A program made the position numbers and the translations under genes. A stretch of DNA of 64,000 nucleotides. Source: Patiria pectinifera. Its lineage: Eukaryota > Echinodermata > Asteroidea > Valvatida > Asterinidae. Of the stretch, positions 23,701 to 35,600 are shown one piece after another (the stretch's first letter is position 1; each line of letters opens with the position of its first letter). The notes below the pieces were generated by a model. That model searched no databases. It was given only the letters and a program-made list of their open reading frames with translations, and was not told the DNA's origin. Location of the stretch: contig CM057145.1 of NCBI GenBank assembly GCA_029964075.1, positions 2,108,001 to 2,172,000 of the forward strand, written 5' to 3'.

Positions 23701-26700
23701 AGATAAGAACTAGAGTGCTGGGTATCATCTTGGAACCCGTATTATGTTCTCGTTTGTTTGAACTTGTCTACTCTGTAGCTCAAGTTTCAAATACTGTTAT
23801 TACTTTTATTCCGTTCGTATGAACAGCTCTCTTCCTTTAATGAGAGCTGTTCCGATTACTTCTTTCTTTTGCCCAATCTTCTTGACCAGATCTCTTCAAT
23901 TCCAGAGATCAAAGATCTTGACAGTATTTGGGCTAAAACAGTAAATATCAATGAGCTTCCAAACTGTTGTGGGTTGAAATCAAATGATCACTATACTGCT
24001 GGTTGGATCCTAACAAAATTGGGCTCAGTTTTTCCCCAAAAGATATGGCGGAAATGTTATTGTGGTATTATAGTTTATACTTTGTTATTGGACAATATAT
24101 CTTATTGCACAGTGCTTGTCTACCAAATTCAAATAGCGCCATTTCAGAGCTACAGCAAACCAATCAATTGACATTCTAGGTGCAATACGTGAATGTAAAA
24201 TATCCTCATTTTTCATTTCAATATTTTTTTTTTTATATGTCTTACAGCCCAATTTCTGAGCTTTTATGAGTTGTGAAGACGAAATTAACGATCCCTATAC
24301 CGGGAACAATAATAGTCCTGATTGTGGAGACTTTTGAACTATACATATCAGTTATGCTGATGACCTGTCAACAAAGAAGTCAGTTCCAATAGTTTTTTTT
24401 CTGTCTCTATCTTTGTTTTTCCTTTTGTTTTCGTCATAATAAGCCGACAAGTTTGAAGCCTACAATTGTGCAGGAATTCGGCGAGAAATTATATCTGCCG
24501 TGAAAGATTGTATTCATTGTTATGGTTATCCCCCGTTGAAATTACCTACATCAAAGTAATTTGTACCTGATGGGTACTTCTGCCATAAACGGCAGGACAC
24601 GTAGCTTTGCAACCAGCACGAGCAGTCACAGTTGAAGCTGCAACTTCTTGTGTTTTCATCGGAATTTGAGGTTATGATTGTGACAGTTCTGTTGTTTTTC
24701 AATTTGTTTTACCAAGATTTGAATGTTGAAGACTGGCAATAGAGTTTACTTTTCCAAACAAAATGAAAGCAGCACTCTCATTCTTATCTTAATATTTAAT
24801 CTGCATAGCAGAGAACTCGTAGGTGGTAGCTAAGTATTAACTTACACATTGACAACTTCACTAACTATTCCTTACGTTCCATTGTTATTTTGATCAATTC
24901 TTAGTCTCGTAGGATATTTGTTTAACTTGTGATATTGTACTTTTGAGTGTCTTGCATTCAAACGCATATAAATGAGTGACATGTTCCCACTCCGCCGATC
25001 TAAGCCCCGCCCTGTGGTGTTTCAACCAATCACAGCTGTGATTAACATCTGAAGTGCGTTCACTAATGACGCGCGCGTCTATAGGACATCGGGCAGGCGT
25101 ACGCGGCGTGTTGTCCACGTGTGCAGTAGGCGGGGCGTAATAGATCGATCTTGTTCGGCAATTTGCTTCTGGTTGCAAGACACAGTAGTTTTCATTTTCT
25201 TGGAGTGATGGTAAAGATGTTAGTAAAATGTGTTTGGCAGATTGTGTGGTGTCTAAATGGAGGAAAGGTTTTGATGAGTTTATGCAGAAAAGCATTCACT
25301 GCCAATGGAAAAGGTATCAAGTCATTACGTGCAAAATATCACCCATGAAAAAGAAAGCAGTTGATAGAGTTACCAATATATTGCAAAATGGTCACCTGTG
25401 TCATTCAATCCATCAATAAACATGTTAATAAACTTTACCATGAAAAGCATTGCACTGAGACCATTCAAAATGGTAATTAATGTTCGTCAATTTGAAGGCC
25501 TTGAACCTGTATCTTGTAACGCATCGAATGCCTAGTTGTTCATGTAGCCCAATCAAACAGTTTTCTGAATTAAAAAAAACACTCAATTTGACGACCACAT
25601 GTAACTTGGGGACCTTTTCTTTTTCATGGGTGGCAGTTGATTTGTTTGGGGGAAAAAGCATCTGAGGAGACGTCTAATGACGAGTTCGTGTAAGTTGCAA
25701 CGTGAATAAACACGCATTGCTTGCAATGCAGTTATAAGTCCATAAATATTAGTAAGCCACATTAAAGCTGGCTGGAAAGCAGACTTTTATACAAGCCTCC
25801 ATGTTTGCAATCGTTGAAGCAGCTTGCATAGATTAAACATATTTCTACATAATTGTACAATACGAAGAAACAACCCGTAAACTTTTCAGAACCTGTCCAG
25901 AAATATTTAATATATTATATTAAAAGTATAAATAATTTTACTTTATTTGTAAATGAATCGCTACCAAAATGTTTCTGGTTTGTAAGATAACCAGGTTAAA
26001 CCAAACTAGCACTAGTTTTAGTGAGAATCTGTATAAACGTTTTGTGTGGGATTTTTTTATTTTAACTAGAATTTACTTTCAATGTTTACCGGTTTACCAC
26101 TCGAAAAGTCATGATTCAAAATAGAGAGATGTGAAGAATATACATTCAATTTATTACTTGAGGACAACTTGGTCGAAGGTTCGCATGAAATTTGATACTG
26201 AAAAGGGGAATTTCGAAATTTGTAAATAAACAATGAAATTCAGGGAATGATATTTTTGTATCGGTTAGTCATCAATACTTCAACTGCCTGATAAAAAATA
26301 CCGCAAACCTGGTTATCAAAAACGTTTCCTGGGGTTGAATTATGACTTTTCCATTGGGATCTTAGTTGTTGGTCAGGACAATTATCCTGGTGGGAACGGT
26401 TTGAATTATAAATTTTGATTTTAAAGTTTCACATATATGTTAAACTTGTATGTAAAAAGAAAATGATGTTTAAAAAAACCAGTTTCACATGTTGAGGGAC
26501 TATTACCATCGTAGGCAACAGCATATAGAATGGAATGGGATCAATATGCATGGTTGTACTTGATATATTTGTAATTTATATTTTTCTACATTTGTTTCAC
26601 TTTATTGGTAGTCTACCTTGAAATATAGCCATCTTTAAGGAAGGCATACCCACTGTGCCATTGTTTGTGTGTGATACTTCACTTTTCAGGGTCGGATGCA

Positions 26701-27090
26701 TGTTACTTGGGTAAACAGACGAAACACAATCGGATGAATTTATAGAGAAACCTTAATTTGTGAAACTGGTTTACAGTTCGAAATGTTTGACGGTTTAGTT
26801 AACAACTCTAAAAGTTCTATTTTACTCTGTGTTTTAGTATATAAAATATTGATAGTATCTAAAGTCAATGTGCCTACTTATTATCAAAGCTAATTTATTA
26901 AAGTAAAAGGAAACAATTTGTCACAGCGTTCTTTTGTTTCTTTCCAAGTTGTGGCTTTAACAACATACTAGCATCAGCTATATTATCTATCCGCTCCGTT
27001 CACAAGTACCCCCTCACCGGCAAAGAGAGTACAGTTGGGGGTGACCGACCGACGCCATCTTGACTGCAATTCATTTACCGCGAAGCGCGG
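20780..27090. other. Intergenic AT-rich DNA
   Basis: No gene, RNA or convincing mobile element is seen, apart from a diverged inverted pair at about 24990-25150 (GATCTAAGCCCCGCC / GGCGGGGCGTAATAGATC) enclosing CpG-rich sequence, probably an old relative of the 200-bp element. The ORFs in the stretch are short, low complexity and lack coding bias. Confidence 0.6.
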
Positions 27091-27093
27091 CAA

Positions 27094-27461
27094 GCGTAAT
27101 TTTTTATTCCTAGGAGGGTTAGGGGCAATGTCATGAATAATTCATGATTATCCATCAGAACGGACAATGAAATCAACAGCATTGTTGTTAGTTACTCAAC
27201 TAGTTACAATACATTAAAGCATTTTAAAGAACGGTTGTCGTCGAGCTACCACACAGTAGCCTAGTGGATAGCGAGATGAGCTATGGATACAAAGATCCCT
27301 GGTTGGAATCCACGTCGTCGCTGCTCATTTTCATTTGCTATTTTTCTGCTCCAAATTTATCACTGAGATAATTTTAAATAAAGGGGAAAATAGAACGAGA
27401 ACCTAAGTCTTGCAATGATTCATGACATTGCCCCTAACCCTCCTAGGAAAAAAAATTACGC
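27094..27461. mobile_element. Inverted-repeat element containing a tRNA-like block
   Basis: Arms 27094-27138 and 27418-27461 (ATTCCTAGGAGGGTTAGGGG and its complement) enclose a tRNA-like segment at about 27255-27325. That segment has box A-like TAGCCTAGTGG and box B-like GGTTGGAATCC. No clean acceptor stem is seen, so it is a tRNA-derived relic, not a tRNA gene. Confidence 0.6.
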
Positions 27462-29072
27462 GCGCGGCCACTGCGTGTACATAGTACAAATCCCCTGGTG
27501 TACGTGCGTCACAAACAAGGAACGGTGCACGTCAACCAGCGAAATGTCCCGCCCACGGGACGTCGTTGCTAGGTAAAAGGGTGCCCTCTTTCTTCGGCGC
27601 ACGGAGCCCTTACTGAGACAAAATGCAAAGCAAATCTGTTACTGTTTTAATGTTGCTGACTTTCCCCATTGGCTGCATGCGTAGACCTAAATCACACCTA
27701 TGAACAACGCGATATGTTTAATTTGAATGCATCTTGGATTGGACGAGTGAAGCTACGAGACGATAGAATGCTCGGATATTGTCAAATGACGATCAGCGCG
27801 GTCTTTTCATTTCAATCTAATTTCAAAGAGACGGGTGTAAAATTGAATATAAACTTCCTGAAGTTGGACGGGAAAACCTATACTATAGACTTGGTTAAAG
27901 GGTCTGCTCTGCCTATGAATTCATAGAAACCAAATTTCATATTCATAAACAGAATAAGGTCAAAGTGCAGGGCCATAAGTTACGTACGCGCTATAACTGT
28001 TCATATATTATTGAAAGTGCATCCAATCTAGCATGCGATATACGTACACTAGAGGGCGCTTTTTATACTCGGTTCTAGATCAACCACACATTTCCCCACA
28101 TACCACTGATTTTATTCGTAATAATCCATAACCAAATAGTTTTACAATGTTAAGTATAATAATGTTTCACTATGTAATATATCACGCGGTCACGCTAGGT
28201 GGCAGCTAACTATTTTCTAAGTTTACTGTTTAACGACATATTATACACAATAATATTCATTGATGATACTGTATGCAATAGAGTAGCATAAATGAACGTT
28301 TAAAATTGTCAATATGTAATCTATGAATTCACGTGATCAACCGATGTGGCAAATAAGTACTTTCAGGTTAATTAACTGTTTAACAACTGAACATAATAGC
28401 ATGACTGTTATCGGATCCACACTTATCTTCTATGAATGTAAACGCCTTGATAACGACTCAGTTTAATTAGAAACACTTTTAAGTGTTTTAAACGTTTTAA
28501 AAAACGTTTGATATTACAAATGCTTGTGTTTTTGCAGTGTTGAACAGTTGAACGTGTAAAACGCTGAACGCTCGACGCGTTTGAAACCTCAACACAAGCG
28601 TCTACATGTTACACACATGGGCGTCACCAGAATGGGGCAGGGGGCGCTTGCTCCCCCTCCCCCCTGAAAAGGCAAAAAAAAAAAATAAATTATACACTTT
28701 TAACAAAATGGGCGTCTGCAGGAGGTGTCAATGGGGTGAACTTCAATCGATTACTTGTGTTCGTCTCTGGTGGATATGGATATCTGAATTATAAATCAAA
28801 TTATAACCTTAGCATTTTTACTGTAGTGTTAGTACATGAGTCCTCTCCTGTTTAACACTTTTAAAATTAATAACATTGTACATGCATTCTTCACTATAGA
28901 AGTGTTTATAATGTTTTAAAATTTTACAAAAAAAAGTTACTGCCAAGCCAACAGAAGTTTATATTTTATTTGCCTCATATTTGGAGTTGATTAATTGAAT
29001 TTCAAACGATCTTCTGTGAGAAAATCCAGTCTAAATGTTTTGACTAATATTTTGACTAAATATTTAGTCTAA

Positions 29073-30176
29073 CATTGTGGTTTATAGTGTACATTTTAAA
29101 CGGATTGATGCGGTTAAGAAATGAGGCAAACGGTTAAACAGAATTGTACATGCAGAATATAACAAAGAAAATTAATTTTACCGATATATAACCATGATTA
29201 CAATTGATTGAACACTTATAGGCTAATTCTAATCCGCCAATTACCATTCATTTTGATAATACATGATACAATTTATAAAACCGCTACACTACTGTTCGTA
29301 AGATGTGACACATTCCTTCCGTTTGTGAGACTGAACAATTCCAACTTAGTTGGAAAAAGGGGAACTAGAGGCGGACAAGCATTAGAACTGAAGCACGTTC
29401 ACCGCCCGAGTTCGCCTATACATAACTACCCACCACCGTTGAAATCCCTCAGTCTCCTGACGACGAGTGACCATACGGTCCGAAACGTTGATTTCCCCCG
29501 GTTCTTCTAAGAACCACACAACCCTCACAAGAGAGTGTTCCTCTCGCATGATGCTACCGCAAACTACTCTTATACATTTCACGAAACAAACGTTCAGTGT
29601 TATTACATGACTGCGAATATTATAAGCCTTCACCCTGCCAAGCAGAAAACAAACAAACAGAATAACACCTTCAGTGTACATAACTAGTATAAAAATGATA
29701 CCTTAGGGAGACTTTGTAATACGGGTGTGCACAAAAGATGTTCAACTGAAATCACCCCTTACCCCTATTTTCCTTTATTTCACCCCCACGAATGTTGGCA
29801 TATTTACGTGTTAGACCACGCTCGAGCAATCGATCTAGCCTATTGTCGACGATAAAATTTTCCTCGAATAAGGTGCGGCATTAGGGAGACATTGAAATGT
29901 CTTCCTAATGTCCCATGTCTCCCTAAGATATACCTTGTAATGGAAAAAAATGTCTCCTTAAGGCTACATTAACAAGAACTATATCAACATTAAACCTATT
30001 ACAATAACATATACACTATAAAGTAAAATACACCTTATATTTCCTGAAAATACACAATACATTTTTTTTAAAGAATCCCCAATCCAATAACGTAATTAAA
30101 ACATTTCCTACTTCCGATCACAGTACAATTTACCTACACGCTACTATAATTAATACAAGATGTAATAATATACAGG
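29073..30176 (+). repeat. 1.2-kb tandem duplication, unit 1
   Basis: GTGTACATTTTAAACGGATT through CACGCTACTATAATTAATAC is repeated at 30278-31440 in the same orientation, with small substitutions and indels. It contains a hammerhead-like core at 29457-29487 and the word GGTTCTTCTAAGAACC. Confidence 0.85.
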
Positions 30177-30277
30177 GTGAAAAAAAAATAAAAAAAAATA
30201 AACCCTTTAATGTTGAAAATGGTTTAAATGTATATTCACATGTGCAGAAGCGTTTACAATATTTAAAAAAGTTGTAC

Positions 30278-31440
30278 ATTGTGGTTTAGAGTGTACATTT
30301 TAAACGGATTGATGCGGTTAAGAAATGAGGCAAACGGTTAAACAAAATTGTACATGCAGAAAATTGCAAAGAAAATACATTTTAACGATATATAACCATG
30401 ATTACAATTGATTACTCACTTATAGGCTAATTATAATTCGCCGTTTACCATTCATTTTGATTATACATGATAACATTTATAAAACCGTTACACTACTGTT
30501 CGTAAGATAGGCAGATTTACTCTAACTACTGATGAAGTCACCAATAAGAGTAAGTCCGCGGTAACACCATGTGGCACATTCCTTCCGCTTGTGAGACTGA
30601 GAAATTCAAACTTTCTCGGGAAAAGGGGAACTAGAGGCGGACAAGCATTAGAACTGAAGCACGTTCACCGCCCGGGTTCGCCTATACATAACTACCCACC
30701 ACCGTTGAAATCCCTCAGTCTCCTGACGACGAGTGACCATACGGTCCGAAACGTTGATTTCCCCCGGTTCTTCTAAGAACCACACAAACTCACAAGGGAG
30801 TTTCCTCTCGCATGATGCTACCGCAAACTACTCTTATACATTTCATGAAACAAACGTTCAGTGTCATTACATGACTGCTAATATTATAAACCTTCACCCT
30901 GCCAAGTAAAAACAAACAAACAGAATAACACCTTTAGTGTACATAACTAGTATAAAAATGATACCTTAGGGAGACTTTGTAATAGGGGTGTGCACAAAAG
31001 ATGTTCAACTGAAATCAACCCTTACCCCTATTTTCCTTTATTTCACCCCCACGAATTTTGGCATATTTACGTGTTGGACCACGACCAATCGATCTAGCCA
31101 ATTGTCGACGATAACAGTTTCCTCTAATAAGTTGTGGCATTAGGGAGACAGTGAAATGTCTTCCTAATGTCCCATGTCTCCCTAAGATATACCTTGTAAT
31201 GGAAAAATGTCTCCTTAAGGTTACATTAACAAGAACTATATCAATATTAAGCCTATTACAATAACATACACACTATAAAGTAAAATACACCTTTTGTTTC
31301 CTGAAAATACACTATGCATTACTTTTTTTTTTTTTTTTACAAATCCCCACTCCAATTACGTCTTTAATAATTTTACTACTTACGATAAAAACAATATTTA
31401 CCTACACGCTATTATAATTAATACAAGATGTAAAATAATA
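30278..31440 (+). repeat. 1.2-kb tandem duplication, unit 2
   Basis: Direct copy of 29073-30176 with an extra segment near 30510-30570 (CTGATGAAGTCACCAATAAG). Its hammerhead-like core at 30723-30753 is identical to that of unit 1. Confidence 0.85.
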
Positions 31441-32053
31441 AAATGAGCTATTCGTGGATAGGGACTATTGTACCAAGGGTACCACCAAACTGTTTTTTTT
31501 TTTTTTTTTTATTATTTGTTTTATTTATTAAAACTATAAAACCGGATACTGCCTGGGGCTGTATTGCCGTGACTTCCAAGACTTTACAATTACAGACAAC
31601 TTGCAGGGGTGGCAAGTTCCAAGGACGCTGCCGTTTTCACGGCAATTTTGCGGGAACATCATTTTGCCAACTCATTTGTGCTCATTACATGTGGAACATT
31701 TTGTTCCACCTTTGAGGTTTGCAATGAAGTCCCTCGCTCCCTAAAAATATTAAATTGGAATTTGGGCTTTTCTAGGCCGTTTCAAAGTAAATTAGACCAA
31801 AGTTCATTGCCAAGACAAAGTTTGAAACTGCTTACAAAACTGGGACTGTAAAATTTGTTTCTACATATTTTCTACTTTACGTAGCAATCCCTGAACTTAA
31901 ATCGAGTTCGCTACATCGATAATACTAACCGAGTGTACAAGAGCCAATAGCAGTCCAAAGCCAATGCCAGTTATTCAAAATAGTAAGCTTTGACTAAGTT
32001 AAGGAATTAGTAAAAACAAGGGCCTCACATTGGCATTGATAGCCCCCATTTAG

Positions 32054-32575
32054 AGGGAATGTACATCATTGGCTTTTGCTGTTATTTTCAGAAATGAACT
32101 ATTTGAGGGGTTAGTAAATATATCAAATATTGTTACACAGACATGTTTGAAGGTTTGTGTTCGAAAATGCTGGAAAAACCAAGAAAAACAAAAATGTTCA
32201 AGTAGTCTGGTTCCTTGACTCCACTAAAGATAAAATGGATCAATTTATAGATGCCGGAAAATTGTAAGGTAAGGGAACCAGTCTAGCTGGCCTGCACCCG
32301 TTCATGAACATGTAACCAATAGCAAACAAAATTTGGACTGAAAAAAGTGTTAAGTTGGAGCAGTAGTTGAAAAATAGTTAGGTTTTTCCAACGGTGGTCG
32401 GCCGACCACCGTTGGAAATGTATACAAAAATACAATTTTCTTGAAAATTACTTCACACCAGGTGCCATAATTTTACAGGATGCTTTAGACTGTCATTTAC
32501 CAACATCCTAGTAAGGTATTTCTTAAAAACTTGCTAGCTTTATTTTTCGATGATTGCAAATGTTGTATATCCCCT
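32054..32575. mobile_element. TTAA-flanked MITE, family 1, copy 2
   Basis: Same orientation and sequence as 7912-8438, bounded by TTAG (32050-32053) and TTAA (32576-32579). It lies 43 bases beyond the stop codon of the minus-strand gene. On that strand it carries AATAAA at 32539-32544, 75 bases after the stop. Confidence 0.8.
32539..32544 (-). promoter_or_regulatory. Candidate polyadenylation signal AATAAA for the MAM-mucin gene
   Basis: It is the first canonical AATAAA downstream of the stop codon on the minus strand, inside the terminal part of the family 1 MITE. Spacing from the stop suits a short 3' UTR, but no transcript evidence is available. Confidence 0.4.
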
Positions 32576-32618
32576 TTAACCCTCCGAAGTACATGTATGT
32601 GGTTCCATAAAAAGTTCT

Positions 32619-32666
32619 TCAGTACAAGTAATCGTCTGTCATCCTCTCTTGATCCATTTTACGCAT
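32619..32666 (-). CDS. Terminal exon (16 codons with stop)
   Basis: A strong acceptor (CTTTTCTTTTGGCAG) precedes 32666. It encodes MRKMDQERMTDDYLY and TGA at 32619-32621; phase 0 fits the previous exon. The ending YLY has the hydrophobic-x-hydrophobic form of class II PDZ ligands, which is suggestive only. Confidence 0.75.
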   Translation of the reverse strand: MRKMDQERMTDDYLY

Positions 32667-35600
32667 CTGCCAAAAGAAAAGGAAATGTAAGTTCGGTTTA
32701 CACAATTTCGACAGCACCAATACAAAATCTTACCGTCAAGCAGGTAGCATAGATTAAGTGTAAAACAGTACAAAAAGGCAGAATTCAATTGTCTTTACTT
32801 ACCGAGATGAAAATGGATGCATTGAGCGTACAAAAACAATAACATGAACAACAACTACATTATACTACATGAACAGAACATAGGGTTTTCCCCATTGTGA
32901 TTTGTCCGTCCATGTCTAGTCCGGTAACTTATCGATTTCAAATATGAACAAAGTTGCCGGACGAATCTGGTGTTTCGGAAAGATTTCTTGTAGATTTCGA
33001 GATAAAGGACTTTAAAATATGCACATTAAATTTTAAGATGACCTCACATGACCCATGGTGACTTCATCAACATGTCACCTCAATGTGTACGTATAACACG
33101 TTTCTGTCTACATACTACCCAGATTCAATCCAATTTAAATATATGGCTTTATGCACATTTACGGTGACGTCATGTGAACTATGATGACGTCATCATCAAG
33201 ATTTTTTTTTACACATATTACATTCCCGTGTAAGTACGTACCTGTTTCCAACTTGATACTTGATATAGGGCTCTAAATTATGCACAATAGAGATGGTGTC
33301 ACATGACCCCATAAAGAACCTATCATGACGTCACTGATTATGTACATACCTAGTTGCAACCCAATCAGACTTCTAGTTCCCCTGAAACAGCACTTTCACG
33401 TATATGCTCGTTTAAGATTACGTCACGTGACCCCGAGTGACGTCATCGTGACCTTTGAGCTTTGTCTTTGTGTAATTTAATTTCAATCTGAGTGAACTTC
33501 ACGTCAAAATTTTGCTAGTAAAAATTTTAACAGTTTCAAAAATTAATAAAAAAGTCACCAAATGATGTCATTGTGACGTCACTTTAGATTTTATCTACAT
33601 ACCCACCAAATTTCATGACAATTGGACTCACCATTATAATTGTTTTGTAATCGCTGTTTGATGTTACATGACACAATCTGTGCAAGTATCTAACCTAACA
33701 AACTATTAACAAATGGATTTTGAATTACAATGCTCCGTTGATGAGATATTTCAAAACTCAAAAGCCAAAGCTAGTCACATAATGACGTCACCTCAAATTT
33801 CATCTTTAACAAGTCCCTGTCTTTACAAAGTTTCATCCCAATCGGACCTGTAGTTCTCTAGATGTAGGTTGAAATGTGCACCTTTAAGGTAACATCAGAT
33901 GACATGTGATGACGTCATCATGACAGTCATCTTCGCGACATCTTCTTTGCTATATGGTCTTTGTTTATGTTAAGTTTGATCAAGACCTGAGCCTTAAAAG
34001 TGTCCAAAGTGGCTATACCGATATACTCGTGTACAAAGTCTGTAGGATTTGGGATAGAATAAAAATAAGACTGAGGTAGAAGTAAGAACAATCCGAACAA
34101 AAGGGGAGGCTTTTCTGCAACTGTGCAGAAAAGCCAAAAAAAAAAACCGTCAACCTACCAGTGCTGGGCCGGGTATCATGTATGGAGAGTAAGGTCTCGA
34201 GAATCCGTCTTCTCTACGATAGTTAGTACTGTAGTCATAGGCCCCATAGAATGCGCGTGCATCGTCCATTGATCCATCGTCCATTGCCTGCATTGTCATG
34301 GCAAACAAGACAAACTATACAAACAAATCCCGTTTTTTTTACACCAAGGTTCGAATTTGTATGATTGGAAACATTATAGTTGTATAATTCTGTTCACAGC
34401 CGAGATGAGGTGAAAGTAGCAACAGAAGTGAATAAGTAATCCCTGCCCGTATAACGAAAAAAAAAGCCCTTTGTGATTCCGCCTGTTGCGTGAATATTTA
34501 ACATGCTTACCAAGACGGTGCGGGGCATGATAGCAGGACGAGTCCAATTCCTCACTCCGTAACAATGACGCTCTCTGGCATGGTCCTCCTCCTATTTGCA
34601 ACACACGGAAGGAATTGACAACTTAAACACGTTACACAGTTTTGCAAGGTCTTTCGGTGAATAACTGAAAATGTTGTAGTTGCAATGATTTGCTCCTTTT
34701 CCTAAGAATTCAGCATTTGTCGTACATGAGAACAAAATACTACATAAATTCAGCTTATTAGATACTTTTGTGAGTTGAACATTACAAAAGCAACCGAGTT
34801 GTTCCATATCAGATAAAATATGACGAAACCTTAATCCACGGTGGATACAGTCTTTGAGGATTGACACGTTTTTACTTTTTAACTGTTTAATTTGTTTACA
34901 GTCACACTCGCTTGTATAAAGAAACTACAGCTGACACGGAAATCTCTTTATCTCTTTTACCTGCTGTGCAAAACGTCTGCGTCGTTGCAGGGGCGGACCT
35001 TCAGAGCGATTTGCCATGATGGCGCACACGCACATCATAACAACAATGCTGCATAACAGGAGTGCACCGACTGTAGTGGCAATGGCAATGATTCCACCGC
35101 TCCCAGGTACTGTTTTATGAAATCAGTGGAATAGAATGTCCTTAGCTATTTGTTTTACATCCTCAATGATACAATAAAATTACACGGAGCAACGAGAAAC
35201 GAAGGTTTAATTTGAGACCTTGAGTAACAACACGGTTCCTACACACAAGGATGAACGACGGTTCTGAGCTCTAGTACAAAATGCACTTGCAGTAATTGGT
35301 TGGAGGCGTGATAACGGGCATTAATACCCGTTGCCATGTTAATCGCGAATGTTCCAGGTGTGCCTTTTTGTCGGTGGTTTTGCATGAAATCTAAAACGGA
35401 AATATTCTCACAACTGTAAGCAAAACCACTCCTTATGTAAGATATATACTAGTTCCAAAATTGTTAAAAAATAAATACTTCAGGATGTAACAGCTATTGT
35501 GCAGTTGTTGTCGTCCTAGATAAAGTATTTACTCGGGAACTAAACGTCAAATGTGACACCTTTTTTGAGGAAAACTCTGTTTACCCAAATCTCGTTTTTA

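Noticed and set aside
27669..27926. Possible small gene (first ATG at 27714, 71 codons)
   Set aside because: No homology, no splice or promoter signal, and it is isolated in intergenic DNA. It is kept only as an unassigned ORF.
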